Shown in pieces: positions 1 through 45,547 of a stretch of 64,000 nucleotides of DNA. How positions within the stretch are numbered: position 1 is the stretch's first letter; every line of letters starts with the position of its first letter. The DNA is from Alviniconcha marisindica (Eukaryota; Mollusca; Gastropoda; Provannidae): assembly GCA_018857735.1 (NCBI GenBank), contig JABMCL010003468.1, positions 250,001-314,000 of the forward strand, given 5' to 3'. The notes below the pieces were generated by a model, which saw only the letters and a program-made list of their open reading frames with translations, had not been told where the DNA came from and made no database searches. The translations under genes were made by a program, and so were the position numbers.

Positions 1-32900
<32,900 letters not shown>

Positions 32901-33750
32901 GTCACAGTGACAGCGGCTCATTGGCCAGATCTCAACAGCAGGGGTGAAAGCGGACAAGACTGAAAGATCTAAAATTATACCAGACGTGCAAGAGGGGGGG
33001 AGGAGAGGGGGGGGGGGGCTGCATCAACAGTCAAGGAGGGCACTCCTTTGGGACCCTCAGGGATGAAATGGCGCAAAAAGTAGACTAGTTCTGAATTTGT
33101 ATGATAATACAGTCACTGTCCGGCACTGCATTTATTTATTTATTTTTAAATAATAGTCACTTTCCAGTACTATGTTTCTTTAATTCTAACAACGACCAGG
33201 TTGCTATACCAAAGACAGTACGCAAATTAGACGTCATCTGACCAGTGACGTCATCAGGCAGAACATAGCATCAATAGACAGAGAAATGCTCTTTCTGAGA
33301 CTGACCCACTCGAAAATGGGGAATTCAGATCAAAACACAATGAATGCCTTTCAAATGGACACAAAAAGACAGCATATGAGCTTTCTGGGCAAAAATGCCT
33401 TTTGAAAACCACAACACAACAAGAGCAAAGTCAAAGTGGAAAGAAGGGGGGAATTTTCGCTGGCCATTTTTACTGTTGCGCTGGGGAAGGCAGGTATTGG
33501 TTGGAGAATACCAGCGGTTTCTAGTTGAAAGAGTAGCACCATCCTGTGGTAGTTTACCTTCATCATGTAATTATGGAAAGAGGGGAGCTACAGATTACTT
33601 GGAAGTGAAAGTCCAAATGTCTGTAACGTTAGTCGAACTGGACTTGAACGTAACAACATAGCAACGAAATTCATCAGCGGTGTTGCGTGAACTAGATCGG
33701 TCTGCGAGTTCTGGCCTCTTGTCATCTTTACTGCTCTTGAAAATGGGGGA
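32901..33750. other. Candidate 3' UTR after exon D
   Basis: This is unique sequence with G-rich runs near 32994-33020. No AATAAA is seen within about 900 nt. Confidence 0.45.
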
Positions 33751-33756
33751 TGAGGA

Positions 33757-33826
33757 AATCAACACACAAGGGAGTTAATTAGTGCTCAAAATATGTAACA
33801 CGCAACAACAAAGTCCTGAGCTGGGG
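33757..33826. mobile_element. Foldback element, left-arm fragment
   Basis: The sequence atcaacacacaagggagtta and the following 'attagtgctcaaaatatgta' .. 'caacaacaaagtcctgag' match the left arm of the element at 18554. The loop and right arm are missing. Confidence 0.7.
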
Positions 33827-34045
33827 AATGAGGGGTTTGAGGTGGGGGGGGGGTGGGGGGGACCTACGCAATCATAATCGGTAAAACAAAGAAGTGTACA
33901 ATGCTGTTGTAGGAAGAGTGGTTGTGGGTGCTAGAAACAGAGCTACAGGGTATGGTATGACTGTATCACTGACAGAAATAATACACTTGATGCTTTTCTT
34001 TCTGCGTCAAATTTGCCCCACAGATCTTGTTCATTCCTGGATATG

Positions 34046-34107
34046 GTAAGTAAGTAAGTAAGTTGGTGTTTTATGCCCAGTCAACCAGTGCGGTTATATC
34101 AGGGCGA
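34046..34107 (+). repeat. Short dispersed repeat, 'cccagtcaacc' family
   Basis: Repeated 'gtaag' leads into 'ttggtgttttatgcccagtc' and a 'gcggttatatcagggcgat' end. Related copies lie at 34817-34876 and, inverted, at 7889-7950. Confidence 0.72.
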
Positions 34108-34816
34108 TTCCTGGATACGGAACTGCCATGTATGTTTGGGTCATTGATGCTAATGTAATGCCGGACACCTTTCTTTTGGTACCAAGTTGGCTTTGCAGAA
34201 CTTGTCAATTTGAACATATCGTGTAAAGTTGCACATGGACAAAAACAGGTGTGAATATGTTGACAGCTTTGTACTCTTGTTGTGTGTCTTGAGTAAATTG
34301 GTTTGAAATGTTTGTTGTTGTTTTTTGTTTTTCCCTTCTGGTTTTGTTTTCAAATTGAATGTGAAGAGGTTTTCTTGTTGTTGTTTTAATGTTTGTTTTT
34401 ATTTACTCACCTATTTAAACAAAACCATTTCATTTTCAAAGATTTCTTTAAAATAGTAAACTAAAGATTTGTTATAAATGATAGCCCTATAAGTTGTCAT
34501 AAAAAAAGTGTGAAACTTTCAAATGGACCTTCTCTTGCCCAATACAGTTGAATGTGCCTGAGCATTCACCCTATCACTATCAGTATCAAAGTAGTTTTAT
34601 TTAATTTATTTTTTTAACAGCATTTTTGTTCTTTGACTTCATGCATGAGCTTAGCAACACTTTTTTCTTCTGACCTCATGCATCAACTGTTTACTACTTT
34701 TAAGCACAAGCCTGATTTAATTTTGCAACTGTTAAAAAGCAACCCCCCCCCCCCCCCCCATCCAAAAAAAAAAATAAAAAAAAATTGAAGCGGAACTATA
34801 GATGGAAATATAAGGG

Positions 34817-34876
34817 GGTAAGTAAGTAACTTGGTGTTTTATGCTCAGCCACCCATTGCGGTTGTATTAGGGCAAT
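34817..34876 (+). repeat. Short dispersed repeat, diverged copy
   Basis: This has the same structure as 34046-34107: 'gtaagtaagtaacttggtgt' then 'tgcggttgtattagggcaat'. Confidence 0.68.
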
Positions 34877-35164
34877 ATATAAAGGGGGTTGGGGGTGGGG
34901 GGTGGGTAAAAATAAAAGTGCTCTTAAAGGGGGGTAAAGGAAGCTTGGACACGGATTCACCATCAACACAATGACAAAAACAGTTTTAGACACCACTTCC
35001 CACCCACCCTTCTTTTTTGTTTACCCCATCACCCAAACATTGGATTCTTAAGTCCTTACAGGCTGCCATTCCCATAGTAAATTTTTCCAGTTGGCATTTG
35101 GCAGTCTTGTTGTCTGGGTGATCCTCATTGCCATTTTTGCTGTGCTCAGATCCCAGGGACTCCT

Positions 35165-35590
35165 GACATTCAGCATTTTCCACTTTCCATCATCTACTTC
35201 AGCTTTTTCCACTTTCCATCATCTACTTCAGCTTTTTCCACTTTCCATCATCTACTTCAGCATTTTCCGCTTTCCATCATCTACTTCAGCATTTTTCCAC
35301 TTTCCATCATCTACTTCAGCATTTTCCACTTTCCATCATCTACTTCAGCATTTTCCACTTTCCATCATCTACTTCAGCATTTTCCACTTTCCATCATCTA
35401 CTTCAGCATTCTCCACTTTCCATCATCTACTTCAGCATTTTCCACTTTCCATCATCTACTTCAGCATTTTCCACATTCCATCATCTACTTCAGCATTCTC
35501 CACTTTCCATCATCTACTTCAGCATTTTCCACTTTCCATCATCTACTTCAGCATTCTCCACTTTCCATCATCTACTTCAGCATTTACACC
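35165..35590. repeat. 29-bp minisatellite 'ttccatcatctacttcagca'
   Basis: About 14 copies of 'ttttccactttccatcatct' plus 'acttcagca' are present. The phrase 'gggactcctgacattcag' occurs once on each side (35155 and 35614), as if the array expanded inside a duplicated flank. Confidence 0.94.
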
Positions 35591-36049
35591 ACAAAGCACT
35601 CCGATCTAAACAGGGACTCCTGACATTCAGAATTTTCCACTTTCCGCCGCCAGCTTCTGTATTTATACTTCAAAACATTCCTCACATTTTTTTTAGCAAA
35701 TGGTCCATGTTTGCTATGCATGTTTATTGAGGTGCTCAAGAAACAGCTATTCAACATTAAAAGCATTCACTGGCATGTTTTTCCTGCCACCCACCTCTTT
35801 CGAGGGCATGGTTATCAGCATTCTGATACTTTGAAAAACGGATGAAAATATAGTACTGAAAATATATACGGCACCAAACTTAAAAGGGCAGTTTCTTGGC
35901 ACTGGCTGGATACAAGACCACAGTGAGAATAAAAGTTGATAGAAGGCGAGCACACTATTCCTCTGTGAAGTTGGCTTAGAGAACTGTGCTCCCGTCATGG
36001 AGGTGCCTCTCTGGATCTGAATTCTGACTTTTGGGTTTTGACATCCAAT

Positions 36050-36303
36050 TGCTTCTTGGGACCTTGTTACTGTGGTGACTGGTTTCTCACTATATGCATG
36101 TTGCACTAGCTCAATCGTGTGGAAGAACTTCATACACTCAGTTCTTGTAGTTCTTCCAATGTGGGATGGAAACAAGCGCTTCTTAGGACTTTGTTACTAT
36201 GGTGACTGGTTTCTCATTATACGCATGTTGCACTAGCCCAAGTTCGTGGAAGAACTTCATACACTCAGTGCTTGTAGTTCTTCCAATGTGGGATGGAAAC
36301 AAG
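36050..36303 (+). repeat. Two-copy direct repeat, about 127-bp unit
   Basis: The block 'gttactgtggtgactggttt' .. 'gatggaaacaag' occurs twice in a row, starting near 36066 and 36193. Confidence 0.88.
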
Positions 36304-36399
36304 TGTTACATGAACCTTGTATATAATTTGTATCATGTCTTTTTATTGTAAAATAAAAAAATAAAAAATAAAAAGGTGTACCAAAAAATTAACAGAGAC

Positions 36400-36775
36400 T
36401 GGTGTGTCTATGATGTATGCCTGTGATTGTGTCATAATGCGATGTGCATCTGGGACTGTTATGATGCAGCCTTACGTCTATAGCCGTCATGATGTGATGC
36501 GTCTGTGACTGTCATGATGCAGTATTATGTCTACAGCTGTGTCATGATGTGATGTGTGTCTGTGACTGCATCATAATGCAGTATTATGTCTACAGCTGTG
36601 TCATGATGCGATGTGTGTCTGTGACTGCATCATAATGCAGTATTATGTCTACAGCTGTGTCATGATGCAATGTGTGTCTGTGACTGCATCATAATGCAGT
36701 ATTGTGTCTACAGCTGTGTCATGATGTGATGTGTGTCTGTGACTGTGTCATGCATGATGCAATGTGTGCGTGTCT
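36400..36775. repeat. About 59-bp minisatellite 'gtctacagctgtgtcatgat'
   Basis: Five to six copies of 'tgtgactgcatcataatgca' plus 'gtattatgtctacagctgtg' plus 'tcatgatgcgatgtgtgtc' are present. Confidence 0.92.
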
Positions 36776-37650
36776 ACAATTGTGACAATGGTGGGATTAT
36801 GTGCCTACATTTTCATTCTAGCTTTAGCGGATGGAAGATATTCAAATTTGTCTTCTTGTGTTACGTTTTCTTTTCATTTTTTCTTCATTAGGATGAAACA
36901 AAACTTTATTCTACTTTGTGTATATAGTCATCAGTGTATGAAACAATTTACTCTTGAAAAACAAGTAAAAAAGAGCTGTGTTTCAAATGCATTATCTGCA
37001 TGTCTAAAGTCTGAAACAAGTTGAACTGAAGAGCCAAAAGCACAGTCAGGAGAAACAAGAATACAAAGCCACTCTCTCCAAAGCACCAGAACAGCATTCA
37101 TGTTGTCTTGCATTTTTTGATTTTGCATTTCAAATAACAAGGTTATACCACAAAAAGCGTCAAAACTATGTCCGTATCTGTTTGAAGGTTGGTTCCTGAC
37201 AACTTGTGAGCAGGAAAAGCTGATACGCTGTACATCATCACTGCAATAATGTAAAACAGTGAAATGCAAACAACCAAGAGAAGTTGGCTAATTGCAGTTT
37301 ACATAGTACACTCTCTCTGAAACTGTACAAGGTTATTAACAAGTAACAAGTAATGCCAGTACATGTTCTGCTGAATTTTAAACAGTCCTGGAAGACCCCC
37401 TTTTTACATACAACAAGATGAGCAATTAATGAATTATGCTCAGACAACTCACATTCAAATGCGAAACCAAGAAAAAGCATGTTATTGCCCATAAATACGC
37501 ACCAGTCACACAAAACCTATTGTGCATACAAACATTTAAAACTACACTTAACAAGAATCTAAAAAGCACAATCTGCAGTTCATACTCATCAAATCTGGAA
37601 TAAATCTGTAGACAAGGTAATAATCAGGCAAAAGCTGAAATACCTTTAGG
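36776..37650. other. Intergenic sequence, no feature
   Basis: Unique AT-rich sequence between the two convergent genes. I see no exon or RNA gene. Confidence 0.5.
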
Positions 37651-37659
37651 TCCTGCTAG

Positions 37660-39105
37660 GTGACTCTTGCTATCTGACTCCTTGCCATATGACTCCTGCT
37701 ATGTGACTCTTGCTATCTGACTCCTTGCCATATGACTCCTGCTATGTGACTCTTGTTATCTGACTTCTTGCCATATGACTCCTGCTATGTGACTCTTGTT
37801 ATCTGACTTCTTGCCATATGACTCCTGCTATGACTCCTTGCCATATGACTCCTGCTATGTGACTCCATGCCATACAACTCCTTGCTATATGACTCCTGCT
37901 ATGTGACTCTTGTTATCTGACTCCTTGCTATATGACTCCTGCTATGTGACTCTTGTTATCTGACTTCTTGCCATATGACTCCTGCTATGTGACTTGCTAT
38001 CTGACTCCTTGCCATATGACTCCTGCTATGTGACTCTTGTTATCTGACTTCTTGCCATATGACTCCTGCTATGTGACTCTTGTTATCTGACTTCTTGCCA
38101 TATGACTCCTGCTATGACTCCTTGCCATATGACTCCTGCTATGTGACTCCATGCCATACAACTCCTTGCTATATGACTCCTGCTATGTGACTCTTGTTAT
38201 CTGACTTCTTGCCATATGACTCCTGCTATGTGACTCTTGTTATCTGACTTCTTGCCATATGACTCCTGCTATGTGACTCCATGCCATACAACTCCTTGCT
38301 ATATGACTCCTGCTATATGAGTCCTTGCCATACGACTCCTGCTATGTGACTCCTTGCCATATGACTCCTGCTATGTGACTCTTGTTATCTGACTTCTTGC
38401 CATATGACTCCTGCTATGACTCCTTGCCATATGACTCCTGCTATGTGACTCCATGTCATACAACTCCTTGCTATATGACTCCTGCTATACGAGTCCTTGC
38501 CATACGACTCCTGCTATGTGACTCCTTGCCATATGACTCCTGCTATGTGACTCTTGTTATCTGACTTCTTGCCATATGACTCCTGCTATGACTCCTTGCC
38601 ATATGACTCCTGCTATGTGACTCCATGCCATACAACTCCTTGCTATATGACTCCTGCTATACGAGTCCTTGCCATACGACTCCTGCTATCTGACTCCTTG
38701 CCATATGACTCCTGCTATGTGACTCTTGTTATCTGACTTCTTGCCATATGACTCCTGCTATGACTCCTTGCCATATGACTCCTGCTATGTGACTCCATGC
38801 CATACAACTCCTTGCTATATGACTCCTGCTATACGAGTCCATGCCATACGACTCCTGCTATGTGACTCCTTGCCAGATGACTCCTTGCTATATGACTCCG
38901 GCTATGACTCCTTGCCATATGAGTCATTGCCATACGACTCCTGCTATGTGACTCCTTGCCAGATGACTCCTGCTATGTGACTCCTTGCCATACGACTCCT
39001 GCTATGCGACTCCTTGCCAGATGACTCCTGCTATGTGACTCCTTGCCATATGACTCCTGCTATTCGAGTCCTTGCCATATGACTCCTGCTATGTGACTCT
39101 TTGCC
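37660..39105. repeat. Minisatellite with 172-bp higher-order period
   Basis: The basic units are variants of 'catatgactcctgctatgtg' plus 'actccttgc' (about 28 bp). Between 38382 and 38890 an ordered set of variants repeats with a 172-bp period: the same open frame restarts at 38382, 38554 and 38726. This shows block duplications on top of single-unit slippage. Confidence 0.93.
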
Positions 39106-39109
39106 AGGA

Positions 39110-40410
39110 TTTTGCTGTAGTGCAACCCAGCCCTGGTTTTTGTTGCGTTCTCATGACATCTTTCTGGGGCTACTTAAATAATCCCGTTGCTTGTTGATTC
39201 TACGCATTCTAGGACTCATTCTGTTTCAAATTATGATCATTACATATACAGACTCGTGTTTTTCCCCCCCATGTGAGTCAAAAGGTGTTCAAAAAAGGAA
39301 CATTTCTTTGGCAGAAATGTGCAGTGTACATACTAACATAGGCAGCAAAAAGGCTGAGGAACTGTGCAGTCGATAAGCATGGAGTTTGGGGGGCTGAGAC
39401 GCACACAAAGTACTTGAGAGCAGGCTCTATGGGCATTCAGCAAATAATCGTTTACAGTTTAACGTCCTGTCAACCACATGAGGGTCACCTCAGGATGATC
39501 AAGCTCTGTCATAAGTCAATACACATGTCACAACTCGTCTCATGTGATCATATGTACACCCTAACTCCAGTCAGATCTACAGAATCACTCTACACACACA
39601 CACAAACATAAACCAAAACATGTACAAGTTTTCAAAGTGTTAGTCCCTTTGATCTTGCCTTTGTCAAAAAAAAGAAAGAGCATAATTATAAGGCTGGCAT
39701 CGTCAGCCCTTATGTCTGATTTATCAATACGATTTTTACATGACAAAAAAGAATGGACATAAACAATATAAAAACAATTAAAATACATAATGGCAACTCC
39801 CAGTGCCACATAGCAGCAAGCTGCACGCACTATCTCCTAGCTGCTCAACAAGAGCCATACAAAAAAGCCTTTATCTTCATTAAAATCATTAAAAATGGAG
39901 ATTTTTTTCTGGAAAGAAGCTCAGGAGAACAGACAACAGAAAAATGACAAGACAGAAAGAGCAGGAGGACCAAGCAGAAAACCCCCAGAGAGGAGATAGG
40001 AAAGGGGAATCAAATGACAGCCCTGAGATTCCAGACAGGGTAGTTACATCAGACATCCTTGGTCTCCCTTCAGAAACCTGAGAAAAGAAAACCAACAACA
40101 ACAAAAAAAGAGCATAAAAAGGACGACGGTATTTGATTTCCTTCAAATGTACAGCTAACTTATCAACATTGCACTTTAACAACTGTCCGACACCCACCAT
40201 TTTAAACAAAATGCTCACTTTCAACTTGCGCCCTTTTCAGCAAAGCCTGGTGCCATTTGAGCGACTGTCACACCCCTTTCTGTTAAAAAAAAAAATTAAA
40301 AAAAAAGTGGGGGTGGAGGGTGGGGGGGCAGAGGGCATCATGCAATCAGGATGATCGTGTAATTATTCCATCTGTGGTCTAGGTTCAGATACAATTTTAG
40401 TGATGAAATT
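39110..40410. other. Intergenic/3' flank of CENPC
   Basis: Unique sequence with a short dispersed repeat at 39448-39490 ('aacgtcctgtcaaccacatg'). On the - strand a strong acceptor-like 'ggttttcttttctcag' ends at about 40083 and precedes an open stretch down to 39889. Nothing links it to a gene. Confidence 0.45.
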
Positions 40411-40416
40411 CCATGT

Positions 40417-40422
40417 TTTATT
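40417..40422 (-). promoter_or_regulatory. Candidate CENPC poly(A) signal
   Basis: On the - strand this is AATAAA, about 505 nt beyond the CENPC stop codon. It is the first canonical hexamer I see there. Confidence 0.4.
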
Positions 40423-40557
40423 CCAGATTTTTTCCAGTACATAAAAATGACCATCAAATTTAATGATGAACTCTGAATGGAACCTTACTTCCTCCAGTCC
40501 AGAACTGTCCACTGTAGACCCCCCCCACAGCAGCCCCCCCCCCCCCCAGACCCTGTG

Positions 40558-40950
40558 ATGTGATGAGGCGGACTGACGCAGGTCTTTCAGCTGGTCTGAC
40601 ACAAGGACAGTGTCAGTGCTGTGATGAGGTGGACTGACAGGTCTCTGGGCCATGCCTGACACAAGGACGGGGTCAGTGCTGTGATGAGGTGGACTGACCA
40701 GGTCTCTGACACAAGGACAGTGTCAGTGCTGTGATGAGGTGGACTGACACAGGTCTCTGACACAAGGACAGTGTCAGTGCTGAGATGAGGTGGACTGACA
40801 CAGGTCTCTGACACAAGGACAGTGTCAGTGCTGTGATGAGGTGGACTGACACAGGTCTCTGACACAAGGACAGTGTCAGTGCTGTGATGAGGTGGACTGA
40901 CACAGGTCTCTGACACAAGGACAGTGTCAGTGCTGTGATGAGGTGGACTG
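40558..40950. repeat. 51-bp minisatellite that contains the CENPC stop codon
   Basis: About seven units of 'gacacaaggacagtgtcagt' plus 'gctgtgatgaggtggactga' plus 'cacaggtctct' lie in the CENPC 3' UTR. The last unit runs into the terminal exon: its 'gtcagtgctgtgatgaggtg' supplies the stop (TCA at 40927-40929, TGA on the - strand) and the last six or so codons. Confidence 0.93.
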
Positions 40951-41060
40951 CTGGTTGTGCTGTTGGGGGGTGGCGGGTTCCTCAGCCGTGTCCAGAGTCA
41001 GGTTGACGAAGGAGAGAACGGCCTCTTCCAGTCGCAAGTTCTTCAGGCTGTACACCACAC
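40927..41060 (-). CDS. CENPC: CENPC terminal exon (cupin end, stop)
   Basis: The acceptor is 'ggttttgcag' before 41060. The exon begins with the last two bases of a Gly codon and reads VVYSLKNLRLEEAVLSF.., matching the 'Y.IKNL...E..L.F' strand pair that ends the Mif2/CENP-C cupin. A polar tail (..EEPATPQQHNQQSTSSQH) precedes tga. The final codons lie in a 51-bp minisatellite unit. The acceptor itself is part of a three-copy repeat on the intron side. Confidence 0.9.
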
Positions 41061-44000
41061 CTGCAAAACCAACCAATCAGTCAGTCCTGCTCAGCAAGGG
41101 AGAAAACTGCCCCTGCTAAAAAACAAAAAACATTCTGTGGTCTGCAAAACCAACCAATCAGTGAGTCCCGTCCAGCAAGGGAGAAAATAGCCCCTTCTAA
41201 AAAAAATTGCAAAAAACATTCTATGGTCTGCAAAACCAAGCAATCCATGAGTCTGTCCAGCAAGGGGAAAAAACAGCCGCTTCTATAAAAAGGGAATGGA
41301 CAGAAACAAAAACTTTTAAAACGTTATACATAAAAGCACAATGGCAAATACCTGTGCCATATGGCACATACTTGCGTGTGGCAGCAAGGTGCACATACCA
41401 CCAGTGCAGTGGCCACTGTACACACCACTTGCCAACTATCATCTCCTAGCTGCTCAACAAGATCCAAACATATTAAGATTCAAAAGAATGCTTATTTATG
41501 TGTTTGGATCTTATTTTAGAATGCTAGCAGTCATTCTTGTTTCAGATTTTTGCTCAACAAGAGTCGCACAAAAAAAGCCTGAATCTTAACAAAAAATGTT
41601 TCAGAATTTTCTGGAGAAAAGTCAAGAGAATGTCACAGCACTAGCCCATTTCAATGATGTAACAGTGTAGGAAAGTTATGGCATTAGCCCATGTCAGTGA
41701 TGTAGCAGTGTAGGGAAGTTATGGCATTGGCCCATGTCAGTGATGTAACAGTGTAGGAAAGTTATGGCATTAGCCCATGTCAGTGATGTAGCAGTGTAGG
41801 AATGGCACGGCACTAGCCCATGTCAGTGATGTAGCAGTGTAGGAATGTCAAGGCACTAGCCCACTTCAGTGATGTAGCAGTGTAGGAATGGCACGGCACT
41901 AGCCCACTTCAGGGATGTAGCAGTGTAGGAATGTCAAGGCACTAGCCCATGTCAGTGATGTAGCAGTGTAGGAATGTCAAGGCACTAGCCCACTTCAGAG
42001 ATGTAGCAATGTATGGATGTCAAGGCACTAGCCCATGTCAGTGATGTAGCAGTGTAGGAATGTCAAGGCACTAGCCCATGTCAGTGATGTAGCAGTGTAG
42101 GAATGGCACGGCACTAGCCCATGTCAGTGATGTAACAGTGTAGGATGCCACAGCACTAGCCCACTTCAGTGATGTAGCAGTGTAGGAATGGCACGGCACT
42201 AGCCCATGTCAGTGATGTAGCAGTGTAGGAATGTCAAGGCACTAGCCCACTTCAGGGATGTAGCAGTGTATGGATGTCAAGGCACTAGCCCATGTTAGTG
42301 ATGTAGCAGTGTATGAATGTCAAGGCACTAGCCCACTTCAGTGATGTAGCAGTGTATGAATGTCAAGGCACTAGCCCATGTCAGTGATGTAGCAGTGTAG
42401 GAATGTCAAGGCACTAGCCCATGTCAGTGATGTAGCAGTGTAGGATGTCATGGCATTAGCCCACTTCAGTGATGTAGCAGTGTAGGAACGTAACTGATAC
42501 CAATCACTCACCTTTCGGGATGAAGAAATGATCATCTGTCTGAAGTATCGTTGTCGCTCTGTTGATGGTGACAAGGATGTTACCTTGGGTAATGGAAAAC
42601 AGCTGCAACAGTATATAATACAAGCAGTGAAAAGCGATGCAGCACATCTCCTTAGTTTCTGACAGAAACACTCTCTGGACTCATTCAAATGCAACCTAAA
42701 ACTCGCTTTTTTCCAGAAAACTGTAGACCTGCCATGTTTTCTGTTCCATGTTGCTGTCTTCGTCCATCTCAAGTCTCCGTCGGATGCCCGTTTTAAGCCG
42801 TGTAAATCTGAGGATGTACCTCTGGTGGAGTTTATGTACCTTGTACCAGGTGAGAGTTACCACAGTTGACTCAGGTTTTTGTTGTTGTGCTTGTGTTATG
42901 TATTTCAAGCGCTATCAATTCCCTCGTTTGTTGATTTAGCTTTGTGTAGCCAGAATGCTTGTGCGTGCGGGTGCCGCTGTGCGGGTGTATGCACTTAGAA
43001 TAGTCTCTATGGACAAGATTTTGCGCTTTACAAATACTTTTATTATTTTTTTTTATTATGTCACCTACCACAGCGGTGCTCGTGGCACGTTGCAGTGGCT
43101 TCTCCCCAGCAGGTGCCAAGGTCAGGATGCCGGTGGTGAACAACTTCTGCTGGGTCATCAGTTTCAAGGTGAAGGGGTCGTCTGCTGAAGCTGAGTTGCC
43201 ATTGGCACCGATGGTTACAGCAGCCGAGGCTGGATTTAAGCAACCTGAAAAGATGTATTTGGTTTTTAAAATATGGTTACTGACTGCATCAGTGCATTCC
43301 TTGGAATAAGGAAGAACATCATGCAGTCTTGGGTCTGTTTGTCGGTCACAGACTCATCATTACATAGACTGGTTTAAGCATTGCATGTGTGTGTTCGTGT
43401 GTTCCATCTGATGATGGCGATGGCAGCAACAGAATGTAGTTGACCTGCACTCCATCTTGCATTTCAACTTCAAGGCCACAGTGTAAAAAACTAAAAGGTG
43501 TACTGCATACACTTGTGCTGGAACAGACACCAAGTTAACAGATGTACTACATACATTCGTGCTGAACCAAACATCAAGCTAACTAATGTATTGCAGACAC
43601 ACACGATATAACAGACATTGAGTTAACAGATGTTCTGCATACACTCAAGACAGCCATCAAGTTAACAGATGCACTGCATACAGTCACTTTGAAACAGACA
43701 TCCAGTTAACAGGTGTACAGCATACACACATGATATAAGAGACATCAAGTTAACAGATGTACTGCATACACTCATGATATCACAGACATCAAGTTAACCA
43801 ATGTCCTGCATACACATCAAGTTAACAGATGTACTGCATATACTCATGATATCACAGACATTAAGTTAACAGATGTACTGCATACACACATGATAAGAGA
43901 CATGAAGTTAACAGATGTACTGCATACACATGATAACAGACATAAGTTAACAGATGTACTGCATACACTCATATCACAGAAATAAGTTAACAGATGTACT

Positions 44001-44623
44001 GCATACACACATATCACAGACATAAATTAACAGATGTACTGCATACACACATGATATCACAGACATCAAGTTAACAGATGTACTGCATACACACATGATA
44101 CGATAAATCAGGTTAACCGATGTACTGCATACACTAATGCCATCACAGACATAAGTTAACAGATGTACTGCATACACACATGATAAGAGACATCAAGTTA
44201 ACAGATGTGCTGCATACACTCATGGTATCACAGACATAATGGATGCACTGCATACACACATGTATAGTGCATACTTTAATAGCACTCAGGCACAACAGGA
44301 TGTACTGCAAACACTCAAGCTAAAACAAGCACGAAGTTGAAAGGCGAGTGCCTGCAGGACGACAAGGACTAAAGCACGGAGCAGACTACAGCTCAACCCA
44401 CCCATGAGCATCTCCTCTTTGGTCGCTGGGTCAAGGACGGGGATTTCCGTGCTGAAGGTGATGTGGAGATTGCTGGACACAGGAACGTGCCTGGACAGAC
44501 GACGACTACGGCGCCTCTGCGTCTGCTGCTGCTTCTTCTTCATCACTAGACAAAAGCACACAGAGCTAGCAGTGGCAGCTTTTGCTTTGGTTTGGATGTA
44601 TGACTCTGTGTGTGTGTGTGTGT

Positions 44624-44654
<31 letters not shown>

Positions 44655-45498
44655 AGACTGTGCATCTGTGACAGTGTGAGTGTGTGTGTGTGTGTGTAGA
44701 GGGCGGGTGACTTGGGGTGTGTGTGTTAGTGTGTGTGAGACTGTGCATCTGTGACAGTGTGAGTGTGTGTGTAGAGGGCGGGTGACTTGGGGTGTGTGTG
44801 TGTGTGAGCCTGTGCATCTGTGACAGTGTGAGTGTGTGTAGAGGGCGGGTGACTTGGGGTGTGTGTGTTAGTGTGTGTGAGACTGCATCTGTGACAGTGT
44901 GAGTGTGTGTGTAGAGGGCGGGTGACTTGGGGTGTGTGTGTTAGTGTGTGTGAGACTGTGCATCTGTGACAGTGTGAGTGTGTGTGTAGAGGGCGGGTGA
45001 CTTGGGGTGTGTGTGTTAGCGTGTGTGTGACTGTGCATCTGTGACAGTGTGAGTGTGTGTGTAGAGGGCGGGTGACTGGGGGGGGGGGTGTTGGTGTGTG
45101 TTGTGTGTGTGAGACTGTGCATCTGTGACAGTGTGAGTGTGTGTGTAGAGGGCGGGTGACTTGGGGTATGTGTGTTAGTGTGTGTGTAACTGTGCATCTG
45201 TGACAGCGTGAGTGTGTGTGTAGAGGGTGGGTGCTTGGGGTGTGTGTGTTAGTGTGTGTGTGACTGTGCATCTGTGACAGTGTGAGTGTGTGTGTAGAGG
45301 GCGGGTGACTTGGGGTGTGTGTGTTAGTGTGTGTGTGACTGTGCATCTGTGACAGTGTGAGTGTGTGTGTAGAGGGCAGGTGACTTGGGGTGTGTGTGTT
45401 AGTGTGTGTGTGACTGTGCATCTGTGACAGTGTGAGTGTGTGTGTAGAGGGCGGGTGCTTGGGGTGTGGTGTTAGTGTGTGTGTGTGCATCTGTGACA

Positions 45499-45547
<49 letters not shown>

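Noticed and set aside
35091..35609. 172-codon frame rich in FPSSTSAF
   Set aside because: It is a translation of a 29-bp minisatellite; the frame is kept by compensating length variants and has no other support.
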